Below, piece by piece: positions 47,223-59,218 of a stretch of 64,000 nucleotides of DNA; position 1 is the stretch's first letter, and each line of letters opens with the position of its first letter. The DNA is from Limonium bicolor. Its lineage: Eukaryota; Streptophyta; Magnoliopsida; Caryophyllales; Plumbaginaceae. The stretch covers positions 43,530,171 through 43,594,170 of the forward strand of contig CM041776.1 of assembly GCA_023374045.1 (NCBI GenBank), given 5' to 3'. The translations under genes and the position numbers were made by a program. The notes under the pieces are model-generated. The model searched no databases, was not told where the DNA came from, and saw only the letters and a program-made list of their open reading frames with translations.

Positions 47223-48053
47223 CTACTTGGAGACCAGGTGAGTATGGATTTTCTTCCTCAAATTGGAGGATGTAAAACATCCTCTTCTGTGTTGAGGCTT
47301 CTTGAGGCAAAGTGAGAGTTGAGGACGGAGAGTGTTGATGACTGGTGGTGGTAGCGGTGTTCCCTCCTCAGATTCGAGGATATAAAATATCCTTTTCTGG
47401 TGGTGAGGCTCCATGGGAAAATCCTCTTCTAGCTCGTAGACTAGCTCAGACAAAATATGCTTATCCCTGGATAGTCGAGTTGAGTCGAGGTTGGGGAGGG
47501 AGGGCAATAGAACTCTTCAGCAGTCGCTCAACCTCTTCATCAGATGATTCACTCTGGTATGTCGCTCATCCTCTTCATCAGCTCTTCAGCTTCTGAAATT
47601 ATAGGCTTGGAATGGTCTTCACCCATCAAAGTCTCTACTTGAGATTGGTCCACTAGGTCGAATAACATTGGCTATGGGAGAATTCCACTTGCTCCTGTGC
47701 TAGCTGCTCTGCAAGCTGGCATCTGTCTCTCCAAATTCTGATTAATGGAGGCCTGATCAGCATATCTGGCTGCCTGCTCTGCAAACTTAGCATCATACCT
47801 AGATTCATTCAGCCAATTTAGCATTAGTGGCTTTTCTTCGTTGCTCCAGGAGCTCTGCAAGCATGCTCTATCTTGCTCGTATCCTCCTTAGGAGGCTCCT
47901 GATAAGTGTAAAACTGTTGTTCCTCCATCTGCATTCTAGTCTGCTCACATTCCACCAATAAGGCTGTCGATAAGACGATTGTGTGTGGCTGGTAATAATA
48001 TGTCGCCTGAACTGGTTGTAACTTTGAGCACACGACTGATTATACCTGTTCAA
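47223..48053 (-). pseudogene. Decayed gag-like region of element E
   Basis: Short minus-strand frames follow one another with shifts between them: SYNQFRRHIITSH, then QFYTYQEPPKEDTSKIEH, then FAEQAARYADQASINQNLERQ with STGASGILP. The order PPKEDTS, Q-rich coiled segment, NLERQ and ILP recalls the C-terminal part of Athila-type Gag, from memory. There is no protease, RT or integrase. The stretch from 47223 to 47507 has an open frame (ELVYELEEDFPMEPHHQKR) with no family I recognise. Confidence 0.4.
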
Positions 48054-48563
48054 ATTCTGCTCTATTTCATTATCGCAACCGTCGTCTCCAACTGTGTGAG
48101 CACTCTCCTCAACTCATTCATGTTATCCTCCATTGTCAGTAGTAACTATTTCTAAACAAAAACAAAAATAAAAAGTAAATAGAACTAAAAATAGAAAAGA
48201 AAACACAAAAACAAAATTAACTAAACAAAATAACAAGAAAAAATATAAAAAGAATTACTAAAATAAAAACAGATAAAGAAAATGAAAATAAAAAAAAAAT
48301 GTAAAACAAATAAAAACCGGAAAGACTAACAAAAAATTATACAACGGAAAATGCAAACGAACAAATAATCAAATCAAATTCTAAACAAAAAAAACAAATA
48401 ATAACGTAAATTGAAATCCACCTAAACAAACTAAAAATCAACTGAACGCTTTAAAAAAACAGAAAAGAAAAATAATGAAAACAAAAGAAAGACAAAGGTA
48501 ATACTAAACGTAATTCAAGTAAAAAAAAACAAATCAAAATCGTGACACGGAACGTAAACACAA
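48054..48563. other. A-rich leader region of element E
   Basis: Strongly A-rich DNA (runs such as AAAACAAAAATAAAAAG) between the gag remnant and the LINE insertion, continued at 53442-53718. No coding capacity. Confidence 0.5.
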
Positions 48564-51500
48564 ACACGGAACTTGTTGTGGCTCAGAGAAGGCGATTTCC
48601 TGTAGAAGGGCTACAGTATTTTATCGTCTGAGACGATTTAGGAGGGATCCCTTAGTCCCTCTTCTTCACATCCGTCCGGAGTGATATTACCAGTGTGAGG
48701 GGTTCCCATCCAAGCCATCTTCTCAAAGGGTGAGGTATTTTATTGTTTACAGAAACGTGGGTTTGGAATATTTTTGTTCGTCTGTTTCAAGTGCTCTGGG
48801 TTTTAGCCAGAGTCCTGTTTGTTCGTCGCTGGAGTTATTTATCTAGCCTATTTAGTTAGGACAGTAGAACTGAAAGGGAGAGTCGGCTCTATACCGTCCC
48901 AGAGGGGTTTCTATTTCCTCTTGATCAGGGCTACTCCAGCGTGAGGTTTATCTGCTCCTCGAACTAGCTATGGTCTCTACAGTGGCCTGCTCTCGAAGTG
49001 CTTCGAATGTCTGGTAATCTTCCGCAGGGATTTAGTTTTGAAGTATTTGTGTTCGGGAGGTCGTTAATCAACAAAGACTAAGGTATTCGCGCTTGAAGAG
49101 GTGATTTTAGGTGTGGGGGTCGTCGAAATTCTTGAAGTAATTGGGAGAATTTTAGACTGTCATTTGGCAAAGTATTGTGTGGGACAGTGAGGAGAAGCGC
49201 ATTGCCTCTGTTAGTCTCTGGCGCTCTGCTTTGGAGGTGTGGTGTGACGTTGGGGTTCTCTTCTGGTTTGTTGCGGGTCGGGATAACTGTGAATTTCAGA
49301 TTGGGTGTTTCGGTCTCCTAGTCCGTGAGCGGGGTTTTAGTAGCTGAGATGACTTGTATCTCCCTCAATTGTAGGGGTCTGGGTAAGTCTAACTCGAAGC
49401 TCTGGATGAAGAATTTAATTGCAGATCACACACCGGGCATCATATTCTTGATGGAGACTCACAAAAATCGGGAAGATAAGATTGAATTTTTTCGTTATTT
49501 TCCCTCATATGGTGGAGAGGCAGTTAGTAGTAGAGGGAGAAGTGGTGGTTTGGCTTTGATGTGGAGAGTTGGAATAGGTACGGAGATCAATTGAATTCCT
49601 CCCAGCATCATATGTCAGTGGAGGTTGTGCTTCAGGGTGGTAATCCGTTCATTTTCACTGGATTTTTGGGTGGTCAGACTAGAAATTAAAGTTATTATCT
49701 TGGAAGCTCCTAGGAGTACTAAGAGACCATATCAAACTGCCTTGGATAGTAGCTGGAGATTTTAACCAGATTTTGTATAATTACAAAAAACGGGATGGAG
49801 AAGAAGACATGAAAACCAAATGGAACCTTTTAGGCAAGCTGTTGCGTATTGTGGCCTACACGACATGGGGTTTTTTTGGAGAGGCTGGAACGTATACCAA
49901 CTGTCAACTGGATGCAAAAAACTCTATAAGTAGATTGGATAGAGTTTTCAATTGTCCTCTTGGGATGGAGCTCTTCCCAAACCTTTCTGTTGAACTTCTC
50001 CCTCGTCAGAACTCGGATCATTGTCCAATCCTTATCAGATTTTTCAGTAACCACAAATCTCCAGTGAGGATTTTTAGATTTGAAAATGGGTGGTGTATGG
50101 AGGAAAAGTGTAAGTTTATTGTCCAGGAAGTTTGGGGCAAGAATTATCTGAACCTGGGGCAAAAGTTTGAAGAATGTGCCAAGAAGTTATCCCAGTGGAA
50201 AGGTTGGTCTATTAAAAAAATCAAGTGGAAGATTTCTGTTAAAAAGAAGGAGCTAGCTGAATTCTCGAAAGTTCCTCTTTCTGTGGGTGTTGATAATAAC
50301 AGAAAGAGACTCATGTTTGAAATTGAGTTGCTTGCATTGAAAGAAGAAATCGGGTGGCAGTAAAGGTCTCGAGTATCTTGGCTTAAAGAAGGTGATAGGA
50401 ACACAAAATTCTTTCATGCTAAAGCCTCTTTTGCTAAGAAGACTAATGATATCTTTGGACTTAAAAATGAGATTGGGGAGATGTGTTACGGTTGGGATCA
50501 AATTGAGAATATTTCCAGAAGGTATTACCAGGATCTGTTCTCTTCCTCTAATCCTTCCGGGGATAGGTGTTTTGAGAATGCAGTGAGGAACAAGCTCTCT
50601 CCCTCTTCCATCGAGGAACTTAGTGCTCCTTATACAGTTCAAGAAGTTTTTGAAGCTGTCAAAGTTCTGGGATCTGATAAGTCCCCTGGTCCTGATGGTT
50701 TTAATGGTAAGTTCTTTAAAACGTACTGGAATATTGTGGGTCCTCATATTACCTCCACGGTTCTTGATGTGTGAAGAGGTGAGCACCTTCCCGATAACTT
50801 AAATGACTACTTTATAACCTTGATTCCCAAAATCACAGTAGCTGTTAGTATTGAAAATTTCAGACCAATTGCTCTTTGTAACTTCACATATAAAATCATC
50901 TCCAAAATTCTAGCCACAAGAATCTAGACCTTGCTTCCTTCTCTCATCTCTGAAAATCAATCAGGTTTTGTCAAGGGTAGGTTGATTTCAGACAACATCA
51001 TCCTTGCTGGTGAGCTCCATCATTACTTAGACAAAAGCTTAGCAAAGAAAAAAGGTTTTTTTGCTCTAAAAACAGACCTCAGTAAGGCATATGACAGACT
51101 GTAGTGGGGGTTTATTTTCAGAATCCTCACAGCCATGGGCTTTCCTTCAAACTGGGTGACTCCAGTCATGAATTGTATTTCTTCTGCTAGATGTGCAGTT
51201 ATCATAAATGGTTCTCCAGGTCAGTTTTTCAAGCAAACAAGGGGCATTAGACAAGGTGATCCCCTTTCCCCTTTTCTGTTTATTCTGGCACAAGAAGCTT
51301 TATCTAGTTACCTGAATAAAGCTGATCTTGCGGGAGACTTTAAGGGTATCAAAATGAAGTTTGATAGTCCTTTAATTTCTCATCTAGCTTTTGCTGATGA
51401 CGTAATCTTCTTTGGGTGTGCTTCGGTTGAAAATGCAACCTTTCTCCATAGTACTCTTCAGAAGTTCCTTAAAGCCTCTGGTCACCACATTAACCTTGAT

Positions 51501-53441
51501 AAATCATAGATTGTTTTCAGTAATAGATTGGAAGGCCCTCATAAAACCAGTATCTCCAATGTTCTGGGGGTGTCAGAAGTGTCCAGTTTCTCTAGGTACC
51601 TTGGGCTTCCTTTGAAGATAGGAAGAAACAAATCTCAGGTTTTCGAATATATTATTAATGCCATCCAGAAAAAAGTTGCTTCTTGGAGTACTCCTATGTC
51701 CCAAGCGGCAAGGACAATATTGGTGAGTAGTGTCCTGCAAGCCATCCTCTGCTATTCTATGGCTCTCTTTCTTCTCCCCAAGACGGTTGTTGCTAAAATA
51801 AACTCTATCATAGCAGGTTTCTGGTGGGGAGGTAACAAAAGTTCTAAGCCCATGTTTTGGTTGAAGTAGAGTAATGTTTGTAGGAAACCTGATGATGGTG
51901 GATTGGGTTTCAGGAGTGTTGAGGATTTCAATAAAGCTTTGCTCACTAAACAGCTGTGGAGAATCATTTCTTCTCCGGAATCGCTTATGTCTTGGTCTCT
52001 TAAAGCCCTTTATTTCCCCAATGGGTGTGTAACTGAAGCTAAGCTCCCGTCGAAGGCTAGTCAGATTTGGAAATCCTTGATTCCCAATATCAGTCTTTTA
52101 AAAGTTGGCATTAGGAAGCAAGTGGGAAGTGGGTCTTCTACTTTGTTTTGGAATTTTCCTTGGGTTCCAAGACCGGGTGCTTCTCATATTATCTCAACAA
52201 AACCCCCCTCCTCTTCTTCTACTGAGTTGGTCTCTCATTACATCAACCTTAGTCATAATTGTTGGAACATTCAAAAACTCCAACAAACTCTTAGCTCAAC
52301 AGAAAGTAACTTCATTGCCTCCCTTCCTATAAACTCCTCTCAAAATGACCATTGGGTTTGGGACCTCACAAGAGATAAAAAATATTCTGTTAAATCTGGT
52401 TTCAATTTGATTCAAAAAGAAAAGGAAGATGGTCAGGCGTCTATGCCTAACTGTTTCTCTCTCCTTAGGAACAAAATCGACAAAGATATCAGCCCGCCTC
52501 GAGCTCGATTGGTGTTTTGGAAATTTCTCAAAGGAATTACTCCTTGTCAAGGTAACATAGGTAATAGAATTGGTGGTGCTATAACCTGCTTCTTTTGTGG
52601 GGATAAAGATACTCCTGCACATTGTTTTTTCAAGTGTTGTGCGGTCTCTGATATTTGGGGGCTTAGTATCAACCTTCAGAATGTTCCAACTATTGATGGT
52701 GCTGCTATTGTTGATTGGGTCTTTGACCAAGCAAGAGGGTGGGGGAAGGAAAAGCTTTCCTCTGTTATCAACCTCATGTGGGTGATATATGATGCTAGGA
52801 ATAGATGTAAACATGATTCATCTCTAGCTTGGTGGAATGTGATTGAGAAAAACATTGCATATATTGAGGCTTACAAAGCTGCTAACAATATGCACTGTCC
52901 AGCAAGAAGAGAAGGTGTCAAATGGAATCCCCCACCCCCAGGTTTCATCTCTGTCTCTTTGAATGTCTTCACTAAAAGGAATCATCCATACCAGATCGGC
53001 GGCCTTTTGAGGAATGTGGAAGGTATTTCAATTCTAGCTTTCAACAAGAAAATGTTAAGCACTTGCAAAGTGCAAATTGCTATTATCAAAGCAGCTTGTA
53101 ATGCAGTGGAACTTGCTAGTTTAGGAGGTAACCATTGCATCTGCTTTGATAATATGAAGGAGGAGCATCTCAAGATGGTGTTTGGGGCTGACAACGACCA
53201 TATTTTGGAGATCAAGGTAGAAAGGTTAAAGTTCAAAAGTTTGTGTAATACGCTTTATGTGTATAATAACTCAAATGACTATTTTAACTTTCCTAGTATG
53301 TTAGTTGCTAGAATGTTTAACGACTCTCCGTAACATTACTAGTGCCTGTCTTTTGGACAAGGAGTTGAGTATGTAATATGGTATGAATTATTTATGAGAA
53401 TATGCAGGCTTTTATCAAAAAAAAAAACACGGAACTTGTTG
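48564..53441 (+). mobile_element. L1-type LINE inserted in element E, with 15-bp TSD
   Basis: The LINE body is 48579-53426, ending in a poly(A) run (53417-53426). A 15-bp direct repeat ACACGGAACTTGTTG flanks it at 48564-48578 and 53427-53441, the signature of target-primed reverse transcription. A 5' segment of about 770 bp precedes the endonuclease start and shows no ORF1-like protein. The TSD shows that this is the real insertion boundary. Confidence 0.93.
49349..53332 (+). pseudogene. LINE ORF2: endonuclease, reverse transcriptase, zinc-binding and RNase H-like
   Basis: The ATG at 49349 opens an APE-type endonuclease (MTCISLNCRGLG, IIFLMETHKN). After one frame change between 49594 and 49773 the same frame runs to 53332. 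It carries the endonuclease end (SDHCPILI), WLKEGDRNTKFFHAKA, SPGPDGFNGKFFK, RPIALCNFTYKIISK, the RT motifs KTDLSKAYDR, GIRQGDPLSPFLF and LAFADDVIFFG, a zf-RVT region (RLVFWKFLKGITP, CFFCGDKDTPAHCFFKC) and an RNase H-like tail. Six in-frame stops (50361, 50772, 50925, 51102, 51507, 51867) break it. In the RNase H part the first catalytic Asp seems replaced (SVSLNVF), so it was probably already degenerate. The LINE cannot move by itself. Confidence 0.92.
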
Positions 53442-53718
53442 GCAACTTTGACGTAAGATATTACTCGTCCGTATTCGAATTCGATAAAGAAAAGTAGATT
53501 AACGAAAAAGAAAGAAAAGTAACGGAAGCCTAATTCACGTACGACAAAAATAAAATCAAAAACCAAAAGAGAAGTAATAAAAAGAAAATCGAAAGACGAA
53601 AAGAAAAAATAAATCGACGTAACAAACTTGAACTAGAATAATATAAAGATAAAGGAAGATAAAATTCAAATAAAATCTCAATCACATAAATAAAAATGTC
53701 AATTAATTGTGCGAGAGG
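53442..53718. other. Element E leader, right part
   Basis: A-rich non-coding DNA between the LINE target duplication and the primer-binding site of E. It continues the composition of 48054-48563. Confidence 0.5.
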
Positions 53719-53736
53719 TCCCCGGTAACGGTGTCA
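53719..53736 (-). promoter_or_regulatory. Element E primer-binding site, tRNA-Asp type, mutated
   Basis: On the minus strand the site reads TGACACCGTTACCGGGGA. The usual plant site for tRNA-Asp, from memory, is TGGCGCCGTTGCCGGGGA, so three G-to-A changes are present. It lies six bases from the 5' LTR edge at 53743, which fixes the element's orientation as minus. Confidence 0.7.
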
Positions 53737-54254
53737 AAAATTTGTTAGCAGAAATATGTTACTATCTCTACTTAGGCAGTGTACCTATCGTTTTGCGGAA
53801 TAGTGAATTGAGTGAGGGTTGTCGATCTCAGGGACCTCGTTCAATTAACTGACAATTTATTATCGCAAATTCGTACATGGCGCAAGCGCCATGCTGTAAG
53901 GTGGTGATGGCCACTTTGGTCTTTTAACATCTTTTTTGTCCTTTTGTACTGGTGTGTAATTTCAGGTACATGTTAATACTCTATTGCAGATCAAATAAAG
54001 AAAGAAATAGAAGAAGATGGAACAACAAACGCGCGTACAGGAGGGTAGTATGTGAGGAGGAGAGAAAAAATACTTTTTTTTCCTAAATGTCATAACTTAT
54101 ACAATATAAGTGCAAAAATAAAACAAATTATACCATTGTTCATCATTTTTCGTGCTCTTCAAAATAAGACCAAACATGAATATGTTTAGAAAAATTTTAA
54201 ATTTTTTATTTTTCATATGTACATATTTTTCAAGATTCATTGTGAATCTTCAGG

Positions 54255-54735
54255 TTAAGAAAAGTGAATCAAAGGGTGTTACAAAGTGAATCAAAGGTTG
54301 TTAAAAAGTGAATCAGATAGTTGCGTAAAAGTAAAAAAGATGTTTAAAAAAGCGAATCTCATAAAAGAGATTGTTTGACTAGTGTGAATTAGAGTTTTTA
54401 TAAAAGTGAATCAAATGTTGTTAAAAAGTGAATCACAAGTTGTTACAAAGTGAATCAGAGTAATAGGAGTGAATCTCGTAAGCATAGATTAAGAGGTTTA
54501 TGAAATGTGAATCAGAGGTATTTATAAAGTGAATCATGCATTTAAGCAAAGTGAATCAAATGTTTAAGAAAACTGATTCTCGTAAATAGAGATTGTTTTA
54601 ACTAAAGTGAAGAAGAGGTTTAAGAAAAGTGAATCAGAGGTTTAAAAAAAGTGAATCAAAAGTCTTTTAAAGGTGAATCAAAGGTTTAAGAAAAGTGAAT
54701 ATATTATTTAATACTAGTAAAAGTTAATCATACCA
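54255..54735. repeat. GTGAATCA short-period tandem array inside MULE 1
   Basis: Degenerate units of roughly 20-24 bp built on AAAGTGAATCAAAGGTTG and AAGTGAATCAGAGGTTTAAG, about twenty copies. They fill the left half of the region between the TIRs. Confidence 0.75.
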
Positions 54736-54749
54736 CAACTTATGCAAGG

Positions 54750-55095
54750 GTGGGTTTTAGGGTGTTTTGGGGGGAGGTAGGGTAATCTTTTGGCATTAGT
54801 TCTACACTTTATATTGTCGTCACTACTCGACAGTTTTTTAGGGTTTGTGGTTTAGGGTTTAGGGTCGTTAGACCCTAAACCCTGCACTACAAACCATAAA
54901 AACGCCTTCGACGTTTTTAGCATTCCTAGGGTGGTTTTGAGGGTGTTTGGGGGTAGGGTAATCTTTTTGGCATTAGTTCTACACTTTATATTGTCGTCAC
55001 TGACTCGACACTTTTTTAGGATTTGTGGTTTAGGCTACAAACCATAAAAATGCCTTCGACGTTTTTAACTTTACTATGGTGGTTTTTAGAGTGTT
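54750..55095. repeat. Two-copy direct repeat of about 170 bp inside MULE 1
   Basis: The wording GGGTAATCTTTTGGCATTAG, TATTGTCGTCACT and TTTAGGGTTTGTGGTTTAG occurs at about 54779 and again at about 54955. The spacer ends in GCCTTCGACGTTTTTA both times. A short TTTAGGG doublet near 54850 is part of it and is not telomeric. Confidence 0.75.
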
Positions 55096-56396
55096 TGGTG
55101 TAAGATTCATTTTGTTAATGAATAAGGTTCATTTTATTATTAAAGAATATTCATTTTGCTAATGAATAAGATTCACTTTAAAAATACATAATATATACTC
55201 ATTCTAAAATATAAAATTTTAATTTACCAAAACATATCCATGATGCATCTTGTTTTAAAGAGCACGAAAAATGATGAACAATGTTATAATTATTTTTATT
55301 TTTGCACTTATATTTTGTGAGTTATATCATTTTAAAAGAAAAGAATTATTTTCTCTCTCCTAATATTTCAACCCCCAAACTCCGGTAGTTACACGCGTTT
55401 CTCAACTTTTTTTCCTTAATTTATTTTTCCTCATTAATTCCACCAACCATAGCTTGACAAGTGGAGTTGTCGCCACACAGTACCGTGGCGTCTTCGCCAC
55501 CCTCTCCGTTTCGTTTATTATTTACTAACTGAGAAAACTAAACTAAGAAAACAGGAAACATCACTTTTTCAAGTTTTGCTTTATTTAATAAAAAGAAAGA
55601 CTCAACAAACAAATATAAAATAACAAAATGGTAAAAAAAAACTAAATTAAGAAATAAAGATTGAAACTCTAAAATCTAAGGAAGCACCCCGTCTTGTTCT
55701 GCAAACCTTCACTTTATTAATCCTATTAATAAACTCTTCCCTAATTCTGCAATAAACTCAGAAACTATAATTAATTCGTCAACGGCTAAGTCTAAATAAT
55801 CCTAACCAGTTGCTAGAACTAGCAGCAGACTAATGCTCTAATTCGGACACACTAATCGCATAAAGAACAATTTCTATTTGAGACCGATTAACCTATAGGC
55901 GGGATCACGCTTCTAGTCGTTAATCAGGTTTAATCCCTATGTCTTGTTATCTATCTCAGCTCTCGCGTGTTGATTAGAAAACTACAAATATTGCTTTTAA
56001 TAATTGATCAAAAGATTAAAGCACATGAAGAACTGAAATTACACTATTACATTAATGAATTCGAGAAAAGATTACAAAATAAATATAAAGATCCGGTCTG
56101 CTACCTCAATCCAAAGAGCTTGACTAACTACGCTAACATGACTATAAAAGTAGCAAATATAACAAAGTACGACATTAAACGAAATAAAAGGAAGGGTAGA
56201 GAAAACTCCAATTAGCAAGTTTGACTCTGGCTCCCCGCTCTGACTTCATCTTCACGCCGGTGTAACAATGGTGGATTTGTGTGAGTATGATGATGGTGGT
56301 GGTCTGGTGATGAGGGGTGTATGTTGGTGGCGATGGTCTACGATGGAGAACTGTGGTGGTGGTGGTTATATGACAGAATGAATTCAGAGACGCAGG

Positions 56397-57767
56397 CCTC
56401 TGGCTAGAGGTGGCAAAACTGACCCGAACCCGAAAAACCGAGTCGAATCGAACCTAATCGAAATCCATTCTCAACCGTATGGACAAATGAAAAAATGACC
56501 CGAAACCCACAATGAACCAAATCGAACCAAATCGAACCGAGATTTGATAGAACCAAAAATCAACCACTATCCAATATCATCCGAACCAAAAATATTCAAA
56601 CCGAAACTATCCGAACCATAGTCACCCGAAACCCGATAATCACCCAAAACCCAAAGCAACCCGAATCGAAAATAAACCGATAATAATCCGAACTAAACCA
56701 AACCTTAAAATAATATTATTACTTTTAATTTCTTATTATCTTTAAATATAATTTGATTCTTCAACAATACATTTGTCACCCGCACTAACAAGAATATTAT
56801 GTTAACTACTTTATTATAAAAATAAAATAATACCACTACATAACAGTCACTAACATTACTCTAACAAAGTATGGGCCATAAACCTTCATTAATTAATGAC
56901 ATGATGAGAGTAATGTCTAACCTGCGCCCTAAATGTAAAGCATTCATGTACTGAAGTATGTAAATGCTAAAGAGTATGTAAAAATTATTCCTACATATAT
57001 AATCTATAGTAAATAAATAATTGTGTTGCGTTTTCAAGTTTTGAAAATATTAATAGATACACATCTGAAAAATAACGGGTAAACATGTGCATGTCTCATA
57101 GATTTGCATCACAATACATCATGAACCTTTAATTTATGCTTTTTTGAACAATGTTTGTGCCTTTTTTAACTTATGGTTGGATGTGGGTGTCAACTTTCAT
57201 GTTGTATTTTTTGCTAATAGTTATAATACTAGTTGATGGAGAAAGGATTTTCTTATAATGGGAATAGATTTACAAAATTAGATTTGAATTGGTGGATACA
57301 ATTTTAGATTGTATAACCACCCTACACACAAAATGTTCTTCAATTTGACCAATGTCTACATCATGAGTAGTCAACTTAGCATAATTTTATTGAGATATAT
57401 GTAGTCGGAAATGAAAAAAATGATTATTTTAATATGACATTTACAAATTTGTATCGATTTAGCCCAACTCAAATAATTCACCCGAATTAGACCCATAACC
57501 CGAAAAAACCAAATGCACCATTGACTAACCCGAACCATAGGAACCACCAAACCAAAACCACCCTAGCCGAAATCACCCAAACCGAAATACAATCGAATCG
57601 ATCCAAACCAACCCGTAACTTCATAAACCCGAACTAAACCCGAAAAACCGAATTCACCCACCCAGTCCGATCCGAACCGAATATTATATAGTTCAAAACG
57701 GGCCCGGACCAAACCTAACCAAACCGAACCCGAAAGATTGACCCGAATTGCCACCTCTACCTCTGGC
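56397..57767. mobile_element. Non-autonomous hAT transposon with TAGAGGTGGCAA ends
   Basis: The element spans 56405-57759 (1,355 bp). Both ends read TAGAGGTGGCAA inward, a typical hAT terminus. A perfect 8-bp duplication CCTCTGGC flanks it (56397-56404 and 57760-57767). Subterminal regions are packed with CCCGAACC/CCGAAAC words on both sides, likely transposase-binding repeats. No transposase frame is seen. Confidence 0.92.
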
Positions 57768-57955
57768 CTCGGGCGTGCGTATCCCCTCATCGAACCCTAA
57801 ATAACGTCTTATTATCTTATATACCCTCAGTGATGATGTGTGATTTTTCATTCTTCTTCGGTTATGCCGCCGTCTTTTATTTTCACATAATATAAGAATC
57901 AGGTTGTAATTCGATCATGAACGACAGTTAGTGCTCACGTTATTCATGAATGTGA

Positions 57956-58910
57956 TATAATATGGAGCCTGTCTTAGCTACAGGTCACTGACCTACACTT
58001 TTTTTTTTATATAATAAAAGGCGTCGGTCACATTTTTTTTAGATTTTTTTTCTTTTTTTATCACAAAAACTTTAAATTATTGTAATTTTTGATATATAAG
58101 TCCAAAATGAAAAACAATTATATCATTGTTCATCTAAATTCAAGCTCTTCAAAACAAGACCAGTCATGGATATATTTTGACAACTTTTTAAAAAATTATT
58201 TTTACATGTATAGTGCACAAAATGTAAAAGAAAACTTGTACAGATGGTCATACAAACCTGTACAAATATTCACTAAAACATGTACATCCTCACGTAAAAA
58301 CATGTACATTAAAAACATAGAGAAGGTCACATAAACCTGTACGAATCACTAAATATGTATATTCTTAGATTAAAATCTGTACATATAAGAAATAACACTT
58401 GTACAGACAGTCATACAAATATGTACAGATGGTAATACAAAGATGTACAGATGTTCATTAAAAAATATGTACATTCTCACATTTGAACATGTACATCGTC
58501 ACATTAAAACATATACATTTTCACATTAAAACATGTACATACATCCTCATATTAAAATATCATGGTATACATGTAAAAATAATTTTTTTTAAAGTTGTCA
58601 AAACATATCCATGACTGATCTTGTTTTGAAGAGCTAGAAGTTAGATGAGCAATGATATAATTTTTTTTCATTTTAGACTTATATATTAAAAGTTACAACA
58701 ATTTAAGTTATTGTTGTTTAATAAAGATTAAAAAAATAAAAGAAAAAAAAATAAAAAACGTAATCGTATGCCCGGTAGTCACTTTTGTTTCTATTTTCAA
58801 TTTTGTCCCACTATATTTTTTAATTACAAAATTACCCTATTATAAAAGATATTTTTTATTTTAATTTGACTAAAATCTCCTTATATAGCTAAGAATTTGG
58901 CTATAATATG
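57956..58910. mobile_element. Non-autonomous Mutator-like transposon 2 (long TIR)
   Basis: The element spans 57965-58901 (937 bp) between perfect 9-bp repeats TATAATATG (57956-57964 and 58902-58910), the MULE size. The arms share TCTTAGCTA near the tips and long inner pairing: CATTGTTCATCTAA and AGCTCTTCAAAACAAGA (about 58125-58160) recur inverted at about 58620-58655. No transposase. Its inner arm resembles that of MULE 1. Confidence 0.85.
58230..58560. repeat. ACATGTACAT-type tandem array inside MULE 2
   Basis: Degenerate units of roughly 20-24 bp of two kinds, TGTACAGATGGTCATACAAA and ACATGTACATCCTCACATTA, fill the space between the TIRs. No coding value; the open frame here reflects the repeat. 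Confidence 0.7.
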
Positions 58911-59218
58911 ATGCATCATGATAAAATAACGTGAGCATCAATGACGAGATTTCCACGTGAGTGTGCTGGTGTGTGAAATCAAATATTATCCCCTCAAGTG
59001 ATTTATTAAGGATGGGTAAATTACGTTGTCCTCGTGAATGCTGAAATTATATATAATCTTTTAACTTTCCTGCATTTGACATATAAAATGCATCAGCTCA
59101 CATTAAAACATAAATCTAAGGAAAAATATATGATAAGTGAGTAATATGGTATGAATTGTTGTAAAAATAGGAAGAATTATAGCCCTAAAAGTAGATATAT
59201 TTCACACTTATCAGGTAT

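Larger units (their letters stand above)
53856..55521. mobile_element. Non-autonomous Mutator-like transposon 1 (long TIR)
   Basis: The element spans 53864-55513 (1,650 bp) between 8-bp repeats TTTATTAT (53856-53863 and 55514-55521). Long imperfect terminal inverted repeats of about 300-380 bp are visible. For example CATTGTTCATCATTTTTCG (about 54135) is repeated inverted at about 55264-55282, and GGCGCAAGCGCCATG near the left end matches GGCGAAGACGCCACG from the right end. Long TIRs suggest a MULE; the TSD is one short of the usual nine bases. No transposase is present. Confidence 0.75.
53743..59213 (-). mobile_element. Element E, 5' LTR with three nested DNA transposons
   Basis: It starts TGTTAGCAG and ends CACTTATCA like the 3' LTR. 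Removing the three insertions and one copy of each target duplication leaves about 1,504 bp, against 1,516 bp for the other LTR. The open frame near 55967-56215 lies in LTR sequence, is broken in the other LTR and is not a gene. Confidence 0.9.
44120..59218 (-). mobile_element. Element E, Athila-like non-autonomous LTR retrotransposon
   Basis: A complete LTR element with perfect target duplication GGTAT (44120-44124 and 59214-59218). LTRs are TGTTAGCAG...CTTATCA, about 1.5 kb each after removal of nested insertions. The interior without the nested LINE is about 3.2 kb and holds only a decayed gag-like stretch. A tRNA-Asp-type primer site, a GTGTGAGGAAGTT polypurine tract before TGATAAG, and the word GGGTTGCCTCCCAGTAAGC near 46987 are features I associate with Athila-lineage elements. 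It cannot move by itself. Confidence 0.85.

Noticed and set aside
50253..50786. Minus-strand frames over the LINE (also 52296-52814)
   Set aside because: Antisense of the LINE ORF2; no similarity of their own.
54840..54890. Telomere-like TTTAGGG repeat
   Set aside because: Only two or three adjacent units, mirrored by CCCTAAA; it is part of an inner repeat of MULE 1.
55967..56215. 82-residue frame in the E 5' LTR
   Set aside because: It lies in LTR sequence; the corresponding part of the 3' LTR (about 44710-44935) has stops and indels.
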